Assembly (NCBI GenBank): GCA_037157565.1
Contig: JAZHRO010000063.1
Span: forward strand, 8,662,001-8,726,000
DNA from: Thalassia testudinum
Lineage: Eukaryota; Streptophyta; Magnoliopsida; Alismatales; Hydrocharitaceae
DNA: 64,000 bases
Reading direction: 5' to 3'
Position numbers and translations under genes: made by a program. Below are positions 34,715 to 46,184 of the stretch, one piece after another. The notes beneath the pieces are model-generated. The model was not told where the DNA came from, did no database searches, and saw only the letters and a program-made list of their open reading frames with translations. The first letter of the stretch is position 1; every line of letters begins with the position of its first letter.

Positions 34715-35460
34715 AGTGAAGTGTGGTTTATTTATTTATTTATTTTTCTCCTTTTTCTTTTCTTCTCTTTTTTTTTTTAAGTAGGTGGCTTTCCTAATCT
34801 AAGATTTACCTAAAGGCAGTACAATGAAAATGGTCTTATGACTGGGCTTTGGACAACTAGCCGATGAGTTGTTACCACCGACAACTTGCCAGCCATACCA
34901 TCCTAAATAGTTCATTAGCTACCCAATTTCCAAAGAAACCGCCGAAAAGTGAGTCAATGCAAAAAAAGTGTGTAGATTCTTGGCTTAAAGTCCCCCCAAA
35001 TCAGAGGGCCGGTTGACAAGTCGCATACTTATCATCCCATTTTATTTACTAAATTAAAATGAATTTTAATTGGCGAGGACTCGAGACTAAGTCCACATTC
35101 GAGTGAACACCTGGGCTAGTTAAGCTCGAAGACCTGAAGAGTCTAAGTATTCAGGTCTCAAAGTATTAATTCTAAAGTTTGCAACTCTTAATGCCTAAGT
35201 TCTCATCTCCTAATTCTAATTTTTTTTTAATAGAATCAAAAAAATAGGAAATTACTGTTATAGCCGACAAAAAGATTATAAGATATTTCCACCCCCTCAT
35301 GCTTATCTATTGCAATGTCCTCATTGTTAACAATGAAAGCATGCAGGAGAGTAGAAGTGGAAGAATAGCACCTGGTTTCCATGAGACTCTGGTCAGCTTG
35401 GAATAGTCTTTACATGTGCTAAGTTTAGTGCCTTCAGCTGGGCGCTGATCGACCCATGGT
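34715..35460 (-). mobile_element. R4 3' untranslated region, proximal part
   Basis: No coding sequence. On minus, CAATGAGGACATTGCAA followed by GCATGAGGGGG (35295-35328) matches the R1 block at 12781-12815. This supports R4 as an Athila-like element and this stretch as lying between integrase and LTR. Confidence 0.6.
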
Positions 35461-35462
35461 GG

Positions 35463-35998
35463 TTAAGGCAAGGTAAGAGCAACCTTTTCCGAGATGGGTT
35501 CAGGGAGCACATGGTCAATAAAGGGTTTGAGACACTGTCCGTTGACTTTGAAGATATTACCCGTCTTTGGGTCAGAGATTTCGACAGCCCCATTAGGGAA
35601 AATCCGCTCAATAATGAATGGGCCGTCCCATTTAGACCTGAGTTTTCCAGGGAAAAGCTTCAATTGAGAATCGAAAAGCCAGACCTTCTGGTTCGGCTCA
35701 AAGCTCTTACGTGAAATCATCTGGTCATGGAGAGCTTCGGTCTTTGCCTTATAGATTCTGGCATTTTCATAAGCATTATTTTGAAGCTCCTCCAACTCAG
35801 ATAGTTGGAGTTTCCTGGTTTTCCCAGCCAACTCTAGGTCAAAATTACACTTTCTGATGGCCCAAAATGCCTGGTGTTCAAGTTCTGCGGGTAAGTGACA
35901 TGCCTTACCAAACATCAGATGGAACGAAGACATATCGATAGGCATTTTGTATGCCGTACGGTAGGCCCAAAGAGCATCATCTAGCCTTTGGGTCCAAT
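35463..35998 (-). pseudogene. pol: R4 integrase, C-terminal part
   Basis: The open stretch 35945-35463 holds [76 protein letters not shown] and [11 protein letters not shown], the Athila-like C-terminal integrase region. Upstream codons up to about 35998 ([19 protein letters not shown]) are interrupted by S1. They rejoin 38671 and beyond once S1 and one copy of its target duplication are set aside. There is no chromodomain. Confidence 0.88.
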
Positions 35999-36003
35999 CC
36001 TTC

Positions 36004-38665
36004 TATTGTCGCAGCGAAATCAAGGTTTAAAACTACGTTATAGTATAGCCGAAATCACTTTGAAAATAAATATATTTATTACTCAAATTTTAAGTCTGAG
36101 GTCGAACACAGGAATCAATATGGAATTCAAAACTCAAGATCACAATTTGAATCAGAAATATAAGAGATTGTAACAAGAATAATGTCAGATATCAATGTGC
36201 AAAAAGAATGGAGTAAAATGGTGATTTAAATCACCAATTACTCCTCATAAATAGCAACTAAATCAAAGCCTCAAATATATGTAATCAAATGTATCAAATG
36301 GCTTAAACAGCCTGTGCTACAGTGCTGTTTAGAGACACAAGGGTCTCTCTGCTTCTTCTTTCTTTCTATCTATGCTTCTCCTGCCTTGTCTTCTCTTCTT
36401 CCTTGTGATCTTCTTCTTCTATTCTCCTTCTTCTTTTTCTCTTCCTGTGCGGCTCTCCTTTTCCCTTTTCATCATGCAGAGGGGGAGGACTCTTCAAATG
36501 GCTAAGTGTCAACCGTTACTCTCTGTAGCAAAACCCCCTACCCCCGTGCACTATCTCTCTTTCTCTCACTAGGTCACACTCTCCTAGAGCCTTCCACAGT
36601 ACCAGGTATTCGGGTTTCGGACCTAGAGTGCACCTGGGTCTAGGGTTGTGGGCGGGATCGCAGTCGAGGAGTGGAACGGGTTAGGCAGGTTGGGTCAGTG
36701 CCAGTCCCGTGGGGGACGTGTCACGGGCGAGGAGCAGGTGAGCAAGGACCTTACCCCCAGTGTCTGAGGCGATAAGCCTTAGACACAAAATCAACTTATG
36801 CGCTGTGATGTGCTCTTCAGCTTTAGAGGTCAGACTAAAGTCCCACCTTCCTTTTGTGCATCTGTAGCAGCACAGTCTTCTCTTTAATTGGGTTAGCTGC
36901 TAAGGTTGTGGCTTACAATTGAGGGCTGGGGCTGAAACTTGAAGCCAATCCACACAACCTGGGACTTCCACCTGGGGCTGTCAAGACCTGGAGCGAGCTT
37001 GAAGCTTGCTTGAGGGTCAGCTATAATGGAGGTGACGACTGGAACTTGAAATCCATGAATACGGGTGCTAAGCCCCAGTTAAAATACTCTAGAGGGTCGT
37101 TGGTGGTTGAGGAGCATGGTGGTGGTGGTTTTGTAGCATGGGAGTAGGTGTAGTGGCCGGGTGAGGTTAGGAATGACGACGGAAAGGTAGGTTGTTCGGG
37201 GGTGAGTGTGAGTGAGTGAGAGGGTGAAATAGGAGAGGGGTTTCATGCGGAAAGGTGAGGTGGAGGTTTTGGGCTTGTCGGCAAGGTGGATGGAGGTGTG
37301 TAACGGTGGAAACACTTCACCGGAGGAGTGGCTGGAGCGAAGGATGAAGAGAGTCGTCAGTGTGATGCAGCGGTCAAAATGAGATGCGATTGGTGTGTAA
37401 AGGAAGTAGAGGAACTATGGAACTTATCTAGATGTTTGGCGAGTAAAGAGAGGCAGAAGTGACGTCGGTTGTGGTATGGCCAACGCCGGAGATGAAGGTG
37501 ACTCTAGTGAGAAGGAAACAACGAGGAAGATGGAGGGAGAGATGCCCGCTGGTACGATGTGGCGTGGAGGAAGGCAAGGAAAATGAATCTGCCGCTAGTA
37601 TTGCGAACAGATGACGAGGGAGATCGGAGGGGATCGTCGGAGCTCAAGGAGCCTTTTGACCGAGTCAGGAGAGAGGAATTTAGGGGAGATCCCGGTCGAA
37701 ATTGAGCTTGGGGAGTTTGGCCCGATCTGGCCTTGCTTTTATAGATCTCAGGAGGGGATTTTGAGCTTGGAAGCTTGGAATTGCCGTTGGAGTAGGAAAC
37801 CCAAAGCTCTCATGCGTTCGTATGAGAGATTGGGAAGGTTATGGGGCATGGGATTTGGTTCAAAAGGAAGGGAATTCCTTGACAAACTTCCCTTTCAAAT
37901 TTGAAAGGGATTCATCAAGGAATCGAGGAGTTATTGCCAATTTTAGGTCACTGATGCTTGTAGGAATAAGATTAATGGCAAAAAGGACCTATTTGTAAAT
38001 AAAATGACAAAGTTAGGGGTCTATTTGTAAATATTTTGAAAGTTAAGGGCATAAATGTAATCAGACAGGACCAAGTTGCAAACTAGGTCAAGACAATTTC
38101 AGCTTGAATCCAAATTTTCATACAAACCTAATTTGGACCTAAGGAATCCAATGGTGAAGATGGATTTTGGTTTTGACTGTGTTTGACTGGGTAATTTATG
38201 CAAAAACCCAAATTAGGGTAAATGTCTGTCTGAGACTATTTTGGGCCAAAATGGGTTTTGATGGTTAATTTGAAGGTACCAAACCCTAGAGAATAATTTT
38301 ATATGAATTTTAGAGGGTTTAGGTGAATTTTATCCTGACCATAACCTCAGTTAATTAAGCAGGTCTATATTTAGGGTTTCAAAAGTCATTTAATTCTTAA
38401 AACACATGCAAACCCTTTTCTGTCTGTTCTAACTCACTTGTTAACCTTTTAAGACCATTTGACCCTCAATTAACCATCGAGAAAACCTATGGTTGTACTA
38501 TATTCAAGTTATGATGGTAAAATTACAGTTTTAACCCTGGTTTCTTATCTCTCCCTCAAAATGGACTTGCAGTGAATTATGGCTCTCTGGTAGTCATGTA
38601 GGAGCATTTACTGACTTAATTAGATCAAAATGAGCTAGTTATAGCCCATGATGGTGTTTCCAACA
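36004..38665 (-). mobile_element. S1: R1-family solo LTR inside R4 integrase
   Basis: Read on minus, it starts TGTTGGAAACACCATCATG at 38665 and aligns with the R1 LTR to its end at about 36004. Length is 2662 bp, close to the 2726-bp R1 3' LTR, with no internal region. The 5-bp duplication CCTTC flanks it at 35999-36003 and 38666-38670. TATA is at 37746-37753 (CTTTTATA on plus). It is a recombination product between the two LTRs of an R1-like element. Confidence 0.9.
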
Positions 38666-38670
38666 CCTTC

Positions 38671-39530
38671 CTATCAGGCCTAACGATTTTCTGCAAAATG
38701 TTTTTGATCTCCCGATTAGAGACCTCGGCCTGTCCGTTCGTCAGAGGGTGGTAAGGTGTGGAAATTCGATGATTCACCCTGTATTTCCCCAGTAAATTTT
38801 GAAACTGGGCATGAGTGAAATGTGTACCGCCATCACTGATAATTGCCCGAGGAACCCTGAATCAACTGAAGATATTTTTCTTCACAAAATCGATGACCAC
38901 CTTATGGTCATTGGTCTAGGTGGGAATTGCCTCAATCCATTTGGACACGTAATCAATAGCGACTAGAATATACTGGTGTCCAAATGAAGGAGGGAAGGGT
39001 CCCATAAAGTTGATGCCCCAATGTCAAAAATTTTGATGGAAAGAATTGGGATCAAGGGCATTATATCTTTCTTAGCCATGTTCTCGAGTGTCTGGCATCA
39101 AGTGCATGACTTTAAGAATTCCTGGGCATCCTTAAAGAATGACGGCCAATAGAATCCATATTGCAAGATTTTTGTTGCCGTCTTTTTCCTGGAAAGGTGT
39201 CCACCACACATAGATGTGTGGTAGAACTCAAGTATGTTATGGAACTCTATTTCCGGGATGCATCGACGAATAATCTGGTCTGCGATGATGCAGTACAACT
39301 CAGGATCATCCCAAAAATAATATTTGGCCTCAGACACAAGTCTATCATGCTGTTGTTTGGTCAAATCATGGGGGATTTGACCAACGGCCAAATAATTGAC
39401 AATATCCGCAAACCAAGGGGTTCGGATACCCGAGACTGTAAGGATAGTTTCATTCGAAAAAGTATCAGAGATCGGGACATCCGGATGTGGAGAATCAATT
39501 AGGATTCTTGAGAGGTGATCCACCACTACA
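38671..39530 (-). pseudogene. pol: R4 integrase, N-terminal and core part
   Basis: The open stretch 39526-39098 begins in the RNase H/integrase linker (DHLSRILIDSPHPDVP). It has the zinc-binding region (HTSMCGGHLSRKKTATKILQYGFYWP, with Cys following). The core continues left to 38671 in broken frames, with minus-strand words for [15 protein letters not shown] near 38930-38975 and the AIISDGGTHF region near 38825. Several stops are present. Confidence 0.82.
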
Positions 39531-39586
39531 TTTTGTGCCCCAGCTTTATCCCTGATTTCAAGATTGAATTCTTGAAGCAGCAGAAT

Positions 39587-40039
39587 CTAGCGAATAAGTC
39601 GGGGTTTGGCATCCTTTTTGGCCAAGAGATATTTCAAGGCAGAGTTGTCGGTATAGATGATGACACGAGAGCCTAACAGATAAGCCCTAAATTTTTCTAA
39701 AGTGAAAACTATGGCTAGTAATGCTTTTTCAGTAATGGTGTAGTTCCTCTGGGCCTCATCTAGAGTCTTGCTAGCGTAGTAAATCACAGAGGGCTTTTTC
39801 TCAATCTTTTGACCTAAGACAGCCCTGATGGCATAATCAGATGCGTCAGCCATAATCTCAAATGGGGTTGTCCAGACCGGTGGTTGCAACATCGGGGCAC
39901 AGGTGACTGCCATTTTTAATAAATCAAATGCCTTACAGCATGACTCATCAAACTCGAACGACGTGTCTTTGGCCAGAGGGTTACTCAAGGGCCAGGCAAC
40001 CTTCGAGAAATCCTTAATGAATCCTCTGTAAAAATCCAC
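39587..40039 (-). pseudogene. pol: R4 RNase H and RT connection
   Basis: The open stretch contains MDFYRGFIKDFSKVAWPLSNPL, then FEIMADASDYAIRAVLGQ, IYYASKTLDEAQRNYTITEKALLAIVFTLEKFR and [27 protein letters not shown]. These are the RNase H motifs seen in R1, here better preserved. Stops bound it on both sides. Confidence 0.88.
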
Positions 40040-40060
40040 ATGCCCAAGGAAAGAGCAGAT

Positions 40061-40452
40061 CTATTTTACGGATGTGGGTGGAGTAAGTCTAGAGATAGCA
40101 TCCACCTTAGCTTTATCAACTTCAATACCCCAACTAGAGACCAAATGACCTAGGATAATGCCTTCCTGAGTCATAAAGTGGCTCTTTTCCCAGCTAAGGA
40201 CCAGTTGTGTTTTGATGCATCTCTGGAGGATCAATTCCAAATTAGCGAGGGAAGACTCAAAAGAATCTTCGAAAATGGAGAAATCATCCATGAATACCTC
40301 AAGACAATCTCCCACCATGTCAAAAAAGATGGCCAGCATGCACCTTTGAAAAGTCGTAGGTGCATTGCAAAGCCCGAAAGGCATTCTACAGAATGCAAAG
40401 GTTCCATAGGGACATGTGAAGGTTGTCTTTTCCTGGTCTTTGGGATGGATAG
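40061..40452 (-). pseudogene. pol: R4 reverse transcriptase, catalytic half
   Basis: On minus the frame enters from the R5 junction as I-H-P-K-D-Q-E-K-T-T-F-T-C-P. It continues with RMPFGLCNAPTTFQRCM, the catalytic FMDDFSIF and LSWEKSHFMTQEGIILGH. A longer open frame runs on into R5 sequence, but that part is not R4. Setting R5 and one GATAG aside joins this to GYNQVP at 50146 with no frame break. Confidence 0.92.
40448..40452. repeat. R5 target-site duplication, left copy
   Basis: GATAG, matched by 50141-50145 on the right. Removing R5 and one copy restores the R4 codons for NQVPI-HPKDQ exactly, which confirms both element borders. Confidence 0.93.
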
Positions 40453-42426
40453 TGTAACGACCCGATTCTCGAGTCCCTACGAGACACGAGAACCGGACCG
40501 ACTCGACTAATCCCAAGACCTGGTCGTCCAATGAGGAAGTAACCAAAAGAGCAGTAAAATAAACCACATTCAGCATGAATATAACTAACAGTAAGAAAAT
40601 ACAGCAGTAAGGAAAGAAACCACTACAGTATATACCACCACAACAGTAGAACAACATTCATAACATAATATGAAACTGCAGGTAAAGAAAAGTACAGTGG
40701 TAACAAGAACTACTCACTACAGTGGACCCAAAAAGAGGTACAAGAGAACAGTGGTAACACTACTGGACCCTACTCGGCCCAGCGTCCTCTGCAGCCGCTG
40801 ACCCTGGCTGCTCAACACCTGGTCCTGAAAAGTAACGAGTGTAACACGTCAGCAAAACGCTGAGTAGAGTGGCAGCTAAACTAAAGAACAGTAAAGTGTA
40901 CAGTAGCTGTTTTAATTTTCTTTCTTCCTTTATTTACGTCTTTCTATTGTCTCAAAATTTATCTTTTTCTCAGATCCTTTACTTGATCTCGAATGTTCCT
41001 CGTGGGAACGATCTTGATTGCAGTCTTTTCCGAACAGTAGAAGTAGCACGTGGTGCTCTCTTGGCTGGGAGAGTCCCCCGTGGTGATCCTACTCTCAGTC
41101 AACCACCCGAAGGTCACGGACAGGCTTAACGGTGACTACGGCACGCGCGATAAACGCACAGGTAGCTAACCCGCACTGGCACGCGGTCAGTCGTTTCCGT
41201 TAACGGGTGCGCCCAAAGCACAGTACGGAACCAGTACAGGGCAGAGCCCTCTCAGTAACAGGGGTCCAACCCCTCCACAGTAACCAAACAGGGGCCTTAC
41301 CCGTCCACAGTCCGCGCACCCTCGCCTGACTACCCTGGTTTGCCCAATGGGCCTAACAAGTCGGTGTAGGAGGCTAGCAGAACCCCGGGGCTCGTGGGGT
41401 AGCTAGTACCTCCCTACACTAGTAGCTCTCCTCGGTACTACGTACACGAGGGCCAGCAAGTCGGTACAAAGTGGCCAGTCCTAACCCCGGGTCCCTGGGG
41501 CGGCTGGCTTCGCTCTTCACTAAACAGGTATAGGTACTTCCCTTGGTACTACGTACCAAAGAGGCAGCACACTACCACATCTTTCTTTCTCAGTTCCATT
41601 CCTTTCTCTTTCCAGGAGTTCCACTCCTAATTTCCCGTAGGGTTCCAGTTCTTTTAACTCAGCACATTCCGATTTCACCTTCCCAGTTTCACATTCATAC
41701 GTCCCATATTCCCAGACATGCTCATTTATTCATAACAGGCAGTTGTTAAACCAATTTACAGGTAGCTATTATTTCCTTTCCACATTTTCCAAGACTGCAG
41801 TACTCATATATTCCACTAGTTCTTCCGTCCTAAGATTCATGCCATATCCTAGGATCTATCATACAATCTAGTTTTCCAGCCCTAGGATTCATGCAACACC
41901 CTAGGATCTACCATTCAATCTATTTCTCATTCCTAGGATTCATGCAATGTCCTAGGTTCTATTTGTGGTTCCATAATTTAACAGATTATACTAGTAAACT
42001 TAAAAGCCACTCTACTCAGCGTTTTGCTGACGTGTTACACTCGTTACTTTTTAGGACCAGGTGTTGAGCAGCCAGGGTCAGCGGCTGCAGAGGACGCTGG
42101 GCCGAGTAGGGTCTAGTAGTGTTACCACTGTTCTCTTGTACCTCTTTTCGGGTCCACTGTAGTGAGTAATTCTTGTTACCGCTGTACTTTTCTTTACCTG
42201 CAGTTTCATATTATGTTATGAATGTTGTTCTACTGTTGTAGTGGTATATACTGTAGTGGTTTCTTTCCTTACTGCTGTATTTTCTTACTGTTAGTTATAT
42301 TCATGCTGAATGTTGTTTATTTTATTGCTCTTTTGGTTACTTCCTCGTTGGATGACCAGGTCTTGGGATTAGTCAAGTCGGTCCGATTCTCGTGTCTCGT
42401 AGGGACTCGGGAATCGGGTCGTTACA
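40453..42426 (+). mobile_element. R5 aberrant 5' end: inverted LTR tail fused to direct LTR tail
   Basis: It starts TGTAACGACCCG and ends CGGGTCGTTACA. Segment 40453-40873 is the reverse complement of 42006-42426; both are 421 bp. The middle, 40874-42005 (1132 bp), is the reverse complement of 48588-49719 in the 3' LTR (also 1132 bp). So the first 1.55 kb is the inverted tail of the LTR and only the last 421 bp are in normal orientation. The left ~1.1 kb of the normal LTR is absent. The join lies on GCCACTCTAC (42006-42015), which occurs in inverted form at the two ends of the middle segment in the 3' LTR. Confidence 0.88.
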
Positions 42427-42429
42427 AGA

Positions 42430-42441
42430 TGGTATCAGAGC
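42430..42441 (+). other. R5 primer-binding site (initiator tRNA-Met)
   Basis: TGGTATCAGAGC, three bases after the LTR end, is the standard plant tRNA-iMet site. It sets R5 apart from the tRNA-Asp-primed Athila-like elements here. Confidence 0.93.
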
Positions 42442-42607
42442 AAGGTCGTCCCGAGAAGTGAATCAACTGACTGGAAAATAACCAATTCACATGTCTATAA
42501 CTAGAGTAGCCACCACAACATATCTTTTGACATGAACTCTTAGACGTTTTCGTTAGGAACTGTTCGGTACTAACGTATTTCGTTTGTTTTGCGTCTCCTT
42601 GTAGGAG

Positions 42608-43871
42608 ATGCCTCGTCGCGGGACTGGCGAGACTGGCCGCGGGCGCGGCTGAGGACGAGGTCGGCGAGGTGGGCGTGCCGTTGTCGACGTCTCGGTGGAC
42701 TAGCCACCACTCCCGGGCATTCAGGCCCAGGACCTCACCCGGCTAATACGGGACATTGTACGAGAGGAGCTCCACCCACCGCCCCGAGCGCCTCCTCTTG
42801 GGCTGTAGAGGGGGAGTCCTCTGTGGGACCACACGACGGACACGGCGCTGGACACGGGGGAGGGGATGGGCTGCTGCTGCCCCCACCTTCCTCCGACACT
42901 TCTGTGCACGAGGCACCTTCGCCTGGAGATGCACCCGCACCTCCACTGCAGTGCCACTTCGAGCTTTTCAGACAGTTCCGGAAGCTGAAGCCCCCCTCCT
43001 TCAAGGGGGATGAGGACCTGATCGAGGCAGAGGACTGACTTGAGCAGTTGGAGAAGATCTTCGACACCCTTCGCCCCCCGGTGGAGTGTCGCGTGGCCTT
43101 TGCCACATACCAGCTGGAGAGTGCGGCACACAGGTGGTGGAGGGCAGTCCGGGGATAGGAGAGGGACGAGCCGACCTGGGATCGGTTCGTCGCCCTCTTC
43201 TGCGAGCAGTACTTTCCCCAGACGTGGTAGGACCAGAGGAGGCGGGAGTTCCACACTCTCTGCCAAGGGACGATGACTGTGAGCGCGTACCGCACGCGTT
43301 TCCTAGAGCTGTCCCGCTTTGCAGCGACAGCAGTAGCCACAGAGGAGGATCGCCTTTGGAGGTTCACCGAGGGGCTCCGGCCTGCGATCAGGGGGTATGT
43401 CAAACCCCTGAAGCTGCCTACGTTTTCGAGGGTGGTAGAGGCAGCTATGACTTATGAGGAGACCAACCCGTCCGCGCGAGACACTGACGGCGGGCGGAAG
43501 AGGCCCTTTCAGCTGGACTTTTCACAGGGCCGGCGAGAGAGGAGACATGTGGCATCCGCAGGAGAGCCGTCACATTTTGCAGGGCCATCAGTGGCCTTTG
43601 GGGGCCCTCGATAGTGGCCAATCACCATCACCGGACCCCTGCCCAGCCGACAGCAGGGACCCACTGAGGGTGGAGTCGGGTTCCCCTCTGTTACCAGTGT
43701 GGCCAGTCGGGCCACATTAGGAGGGACTGCCAGTCTAGGGCAGGAGGTCAGCAGATACTCCCCGCGTAGAGCACTGGAGGGCGCGCAGGAGGCCGCGATT
43801 CCCAGGCGCGATGAGGAGGACAGCAGTCACGAGGAGGGTACAGGCCAGCACCTGCCTGTCCGACGCAGAGT
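42608..43871 (+). pseudogene. gag: R5 gag (chromovirus), broken
   Basis: ATG at 42608 starts an Arg/Gly-rich N-terminus. A frame change near 42780 leads into the capsid region, with HFELFRQFRKLKPPSFKGDED, LEQLEKIFDTL, FATYQLESAAHRWW, YRTRFLELSRFA and LWRFTEGLRPAIRGYV. Stops interrupt it at 43036, near 43156 and at 43228. A zinc knuckle C-x2-C-x4-H-x4-C (CYQCGQSGHIRRDC) is encoded at 43689-43730 in yet another frame. GC content is far above that of the neighbouring Athila-like elements. Several stops look like TGG, CAG or CGA codons hit by transitions. Confidence 0.88.
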
Positions 43872-46184
43872 GTGGCTGCTTCGTCCGCACCTAAAGCTGA
43901 GGGGCGCATCAACACCCTGACACACAGGGATGCCAGAGCTTCGGGCTCGGTAGTGGCAGGTATGGTTTCAGTTTCCGGCAGACTCGTTTACACACTTTTC
44001 GATTCTGGCGCTACGCACTCGTTTGTCGCAGCCAGTTTCGTAGTTAGTTTGGGCCAGGATTATACGCTGTTAGAGAATCCATTCGTAATCAGAGGTCCGA
44101 GTGGTCAGCTGTTTGTAGCTGAGGAGGTGTACACGGATTGCAAGGTCAGCATCGGGGGACATAGCCTGCCAGCTAACCTGATTATGATACAGATGGAGGA
44201 CTTTGGAGTGATTCTGGGGATGGACTGGCTGTCCACTTACCACGCCTTGGTAGACTGTTTTGAGAGGAAGATTATCTTCTCCATGCCGGAGTTGCCTTCT
44301 TTCAAGTTTCACGGACAGCCAGTGGACGGAGGCTTCAGGTGCATTTCGACACTTCGGGCGGCGAGACTTTTGAGCCAGGGGTGTGAGGGCTTCCTAGCTT
44401 GTGTGGTGGCAGAGCCCAGTCCTGTGGCAGACTTCCAGAGTATCCTGGTGGTCAGAGAGTACCCTGACGTGTTTCCAGACGAGTTACCAGGACTACCGCC
44501 TGAGCGTGAGATCGAGTTTGAGATCTCACTAGTACCAGGGACCAGCCCCATCTCCACTGCGCCATACAGGATGGCACCACTTGAGCTACGAGAGCTCAAG
44601 TCTCAGTTACAGGACCTTTTGGAGAAAGGTTTCGTGAGGCCCAGTGCGTCTCCCTGGGGAGCCCCGGTACTATTTGTGAAGAAGAAGGATGGTACCCTAC
44701 GCCTTTATGTGGACTATCGACAGCTGAATAGGGTCACCATCAAGAACAGATATCCGCTGCCGAGGATCGACGACTTGTTTGACCAATTGTGGGGTGCCAC
44801 GGTGTTCTCCAAGATCGACTTGAGGTCGGGATACCACCAGTTGAGGATCAGGTAGACCGACGTCTCCAAGATAGCTTTCCGCACCCGGTACGGACACTAC
44901 GAGTTTTTGGTCATGCCGTTTGGGCTGACCAATGCCCCCGCTGCTTTCATGGATCTGATGAACCGGGTGTTTAGACCATACTTGGACCAGTTTGTGGTGG
45001 TTTTCATAGATGATGTACTCATCTATTCTAGAGATCAGACGCAGCACGGACAACACTTGCGGATGGTTCTGGACACTCTGAGATGACGTAGGTTGTACGC
45101 CAAATACAGCAAGTGCGAGTTCTGGTTGAGGGAGGTGACCTTCTTAGGTCATGTGATCTCTGGAGACGGCTTGGCGGTGGACCCAGCCAAGGTCGAGGCA
45201 GTACTCAGGTGGGAGAGACCGCGTTCAGTCACTGAGATTCGCAGTTTCCTGGGACTGGCAGGCTACTACAGACGATTCATCAAAGGTTTTTCACAGATCG
45301 CGCGTCCTATGACACAGTTGACCCGGAAGGACGTGCCCTTCGCTTGGACAGATGCTTGTGAGGCATGTTTTCTGGAGCTGAAGGAGAGGTTGACCTCGGC
45401 TCCCGTGCTCACCATCCCTGACAGTAGTGGCGGGTTCGTTGTGTACACGGATGCCTCCTTGCAGGGGTTAGGAGGTGTGCTCATGTAGAGGGGTCACGTT
45501 GTCGCTTACGCTTCACGGCAACTGAAGCCTCATGAGCATACCTACCCTACCCACGACTTAGAGTTGGCAGCGGTTGTCTTCGCACTGAAGACCTGGAGGT
45601 ACTACTTGTACGGTGAGACCTTCGAGATTTTCACAGATCACAAGAGCCTCAGATACCTTTTTGATCAGAAGGAGCTCAACATGAGACAGAGACGTTGGTT
45701 GGAGCTCCTGAAGGACTACGACTGCAGCATCTCCTACCACCCGGGAAAGGCCAATGTGGTGGCTGATGCCTTGAGCCGTAAGGCGCCCGCACACTTAGCT
45801 AGTTTACAGTTACAGAGTTGGAGCCTTTTGGAGGAGGTGGGCAGTTGGCGACCCCTAGAGTTACGGGGGCACTGTGGGGCAATGACGGTGACACGACAGA
45901 CTAGGCCAGAGCTGATAGACCGCATCATCACAGGACAGATGGACGATCCGTACTTGCAGTCCTTGCGCGACAGAGTACTGTCAGGAGACCCAGGGGACTT
46001 CTCTTTCATAGACCAGGAGCTGCGCCTGAGGGGACGGTTGTGCGTTCCCAGAGACGAGCTGTTGAGAGAGCTCCTGACTGAGGCACACTGTTCCAGATTC
46101 ACCATACATCCCGGAAACACGAAAGATGTACCACGACTTGAGACGCAAGTTTTGGTGGAGGGAGATGAAGCGGGATGTGGGTGA
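43872..46184 (+). pseudogene. pol: R5 protease, reverse transcriptase and RNase H
   Basis: One frame holds all three, cut by a few stops (44853, 45084, 45486). Protease: [13 protein letters not shown], with catalytic Asp about residue 44 of the open stretch, and [73 protein letters not shown], catalytic FIDDVLIYS (about 45006-45032) and [12 protein letters not shown]. RNase [29 protein letters not shown] and [10 protein letters not shown]. In the Y-V-D-Y motif a Tyr replaces the common Cys. The order and wording fit Tekay/Del-type chromoviruses. Confidence 0.92.

Noticed and set aside
40061..40657. A single 198-codon protein with a hydrophobic N-terminus joined to RT
   Set aside because: The frame runs by chance from R5 LTR sequence into R4 reverse transcriptase across the insertion junction at 40452/40453.
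42222..42461. Hydrophobic ORF (FYCCSGIYCSGFFPYCC...) seen three times in the window
   Set aside because: It is the conserved 421-bp LTR tail of R5 read in one frame; its recurrence (40500s on minus, 49936) reflects LTR copies, not a gene.
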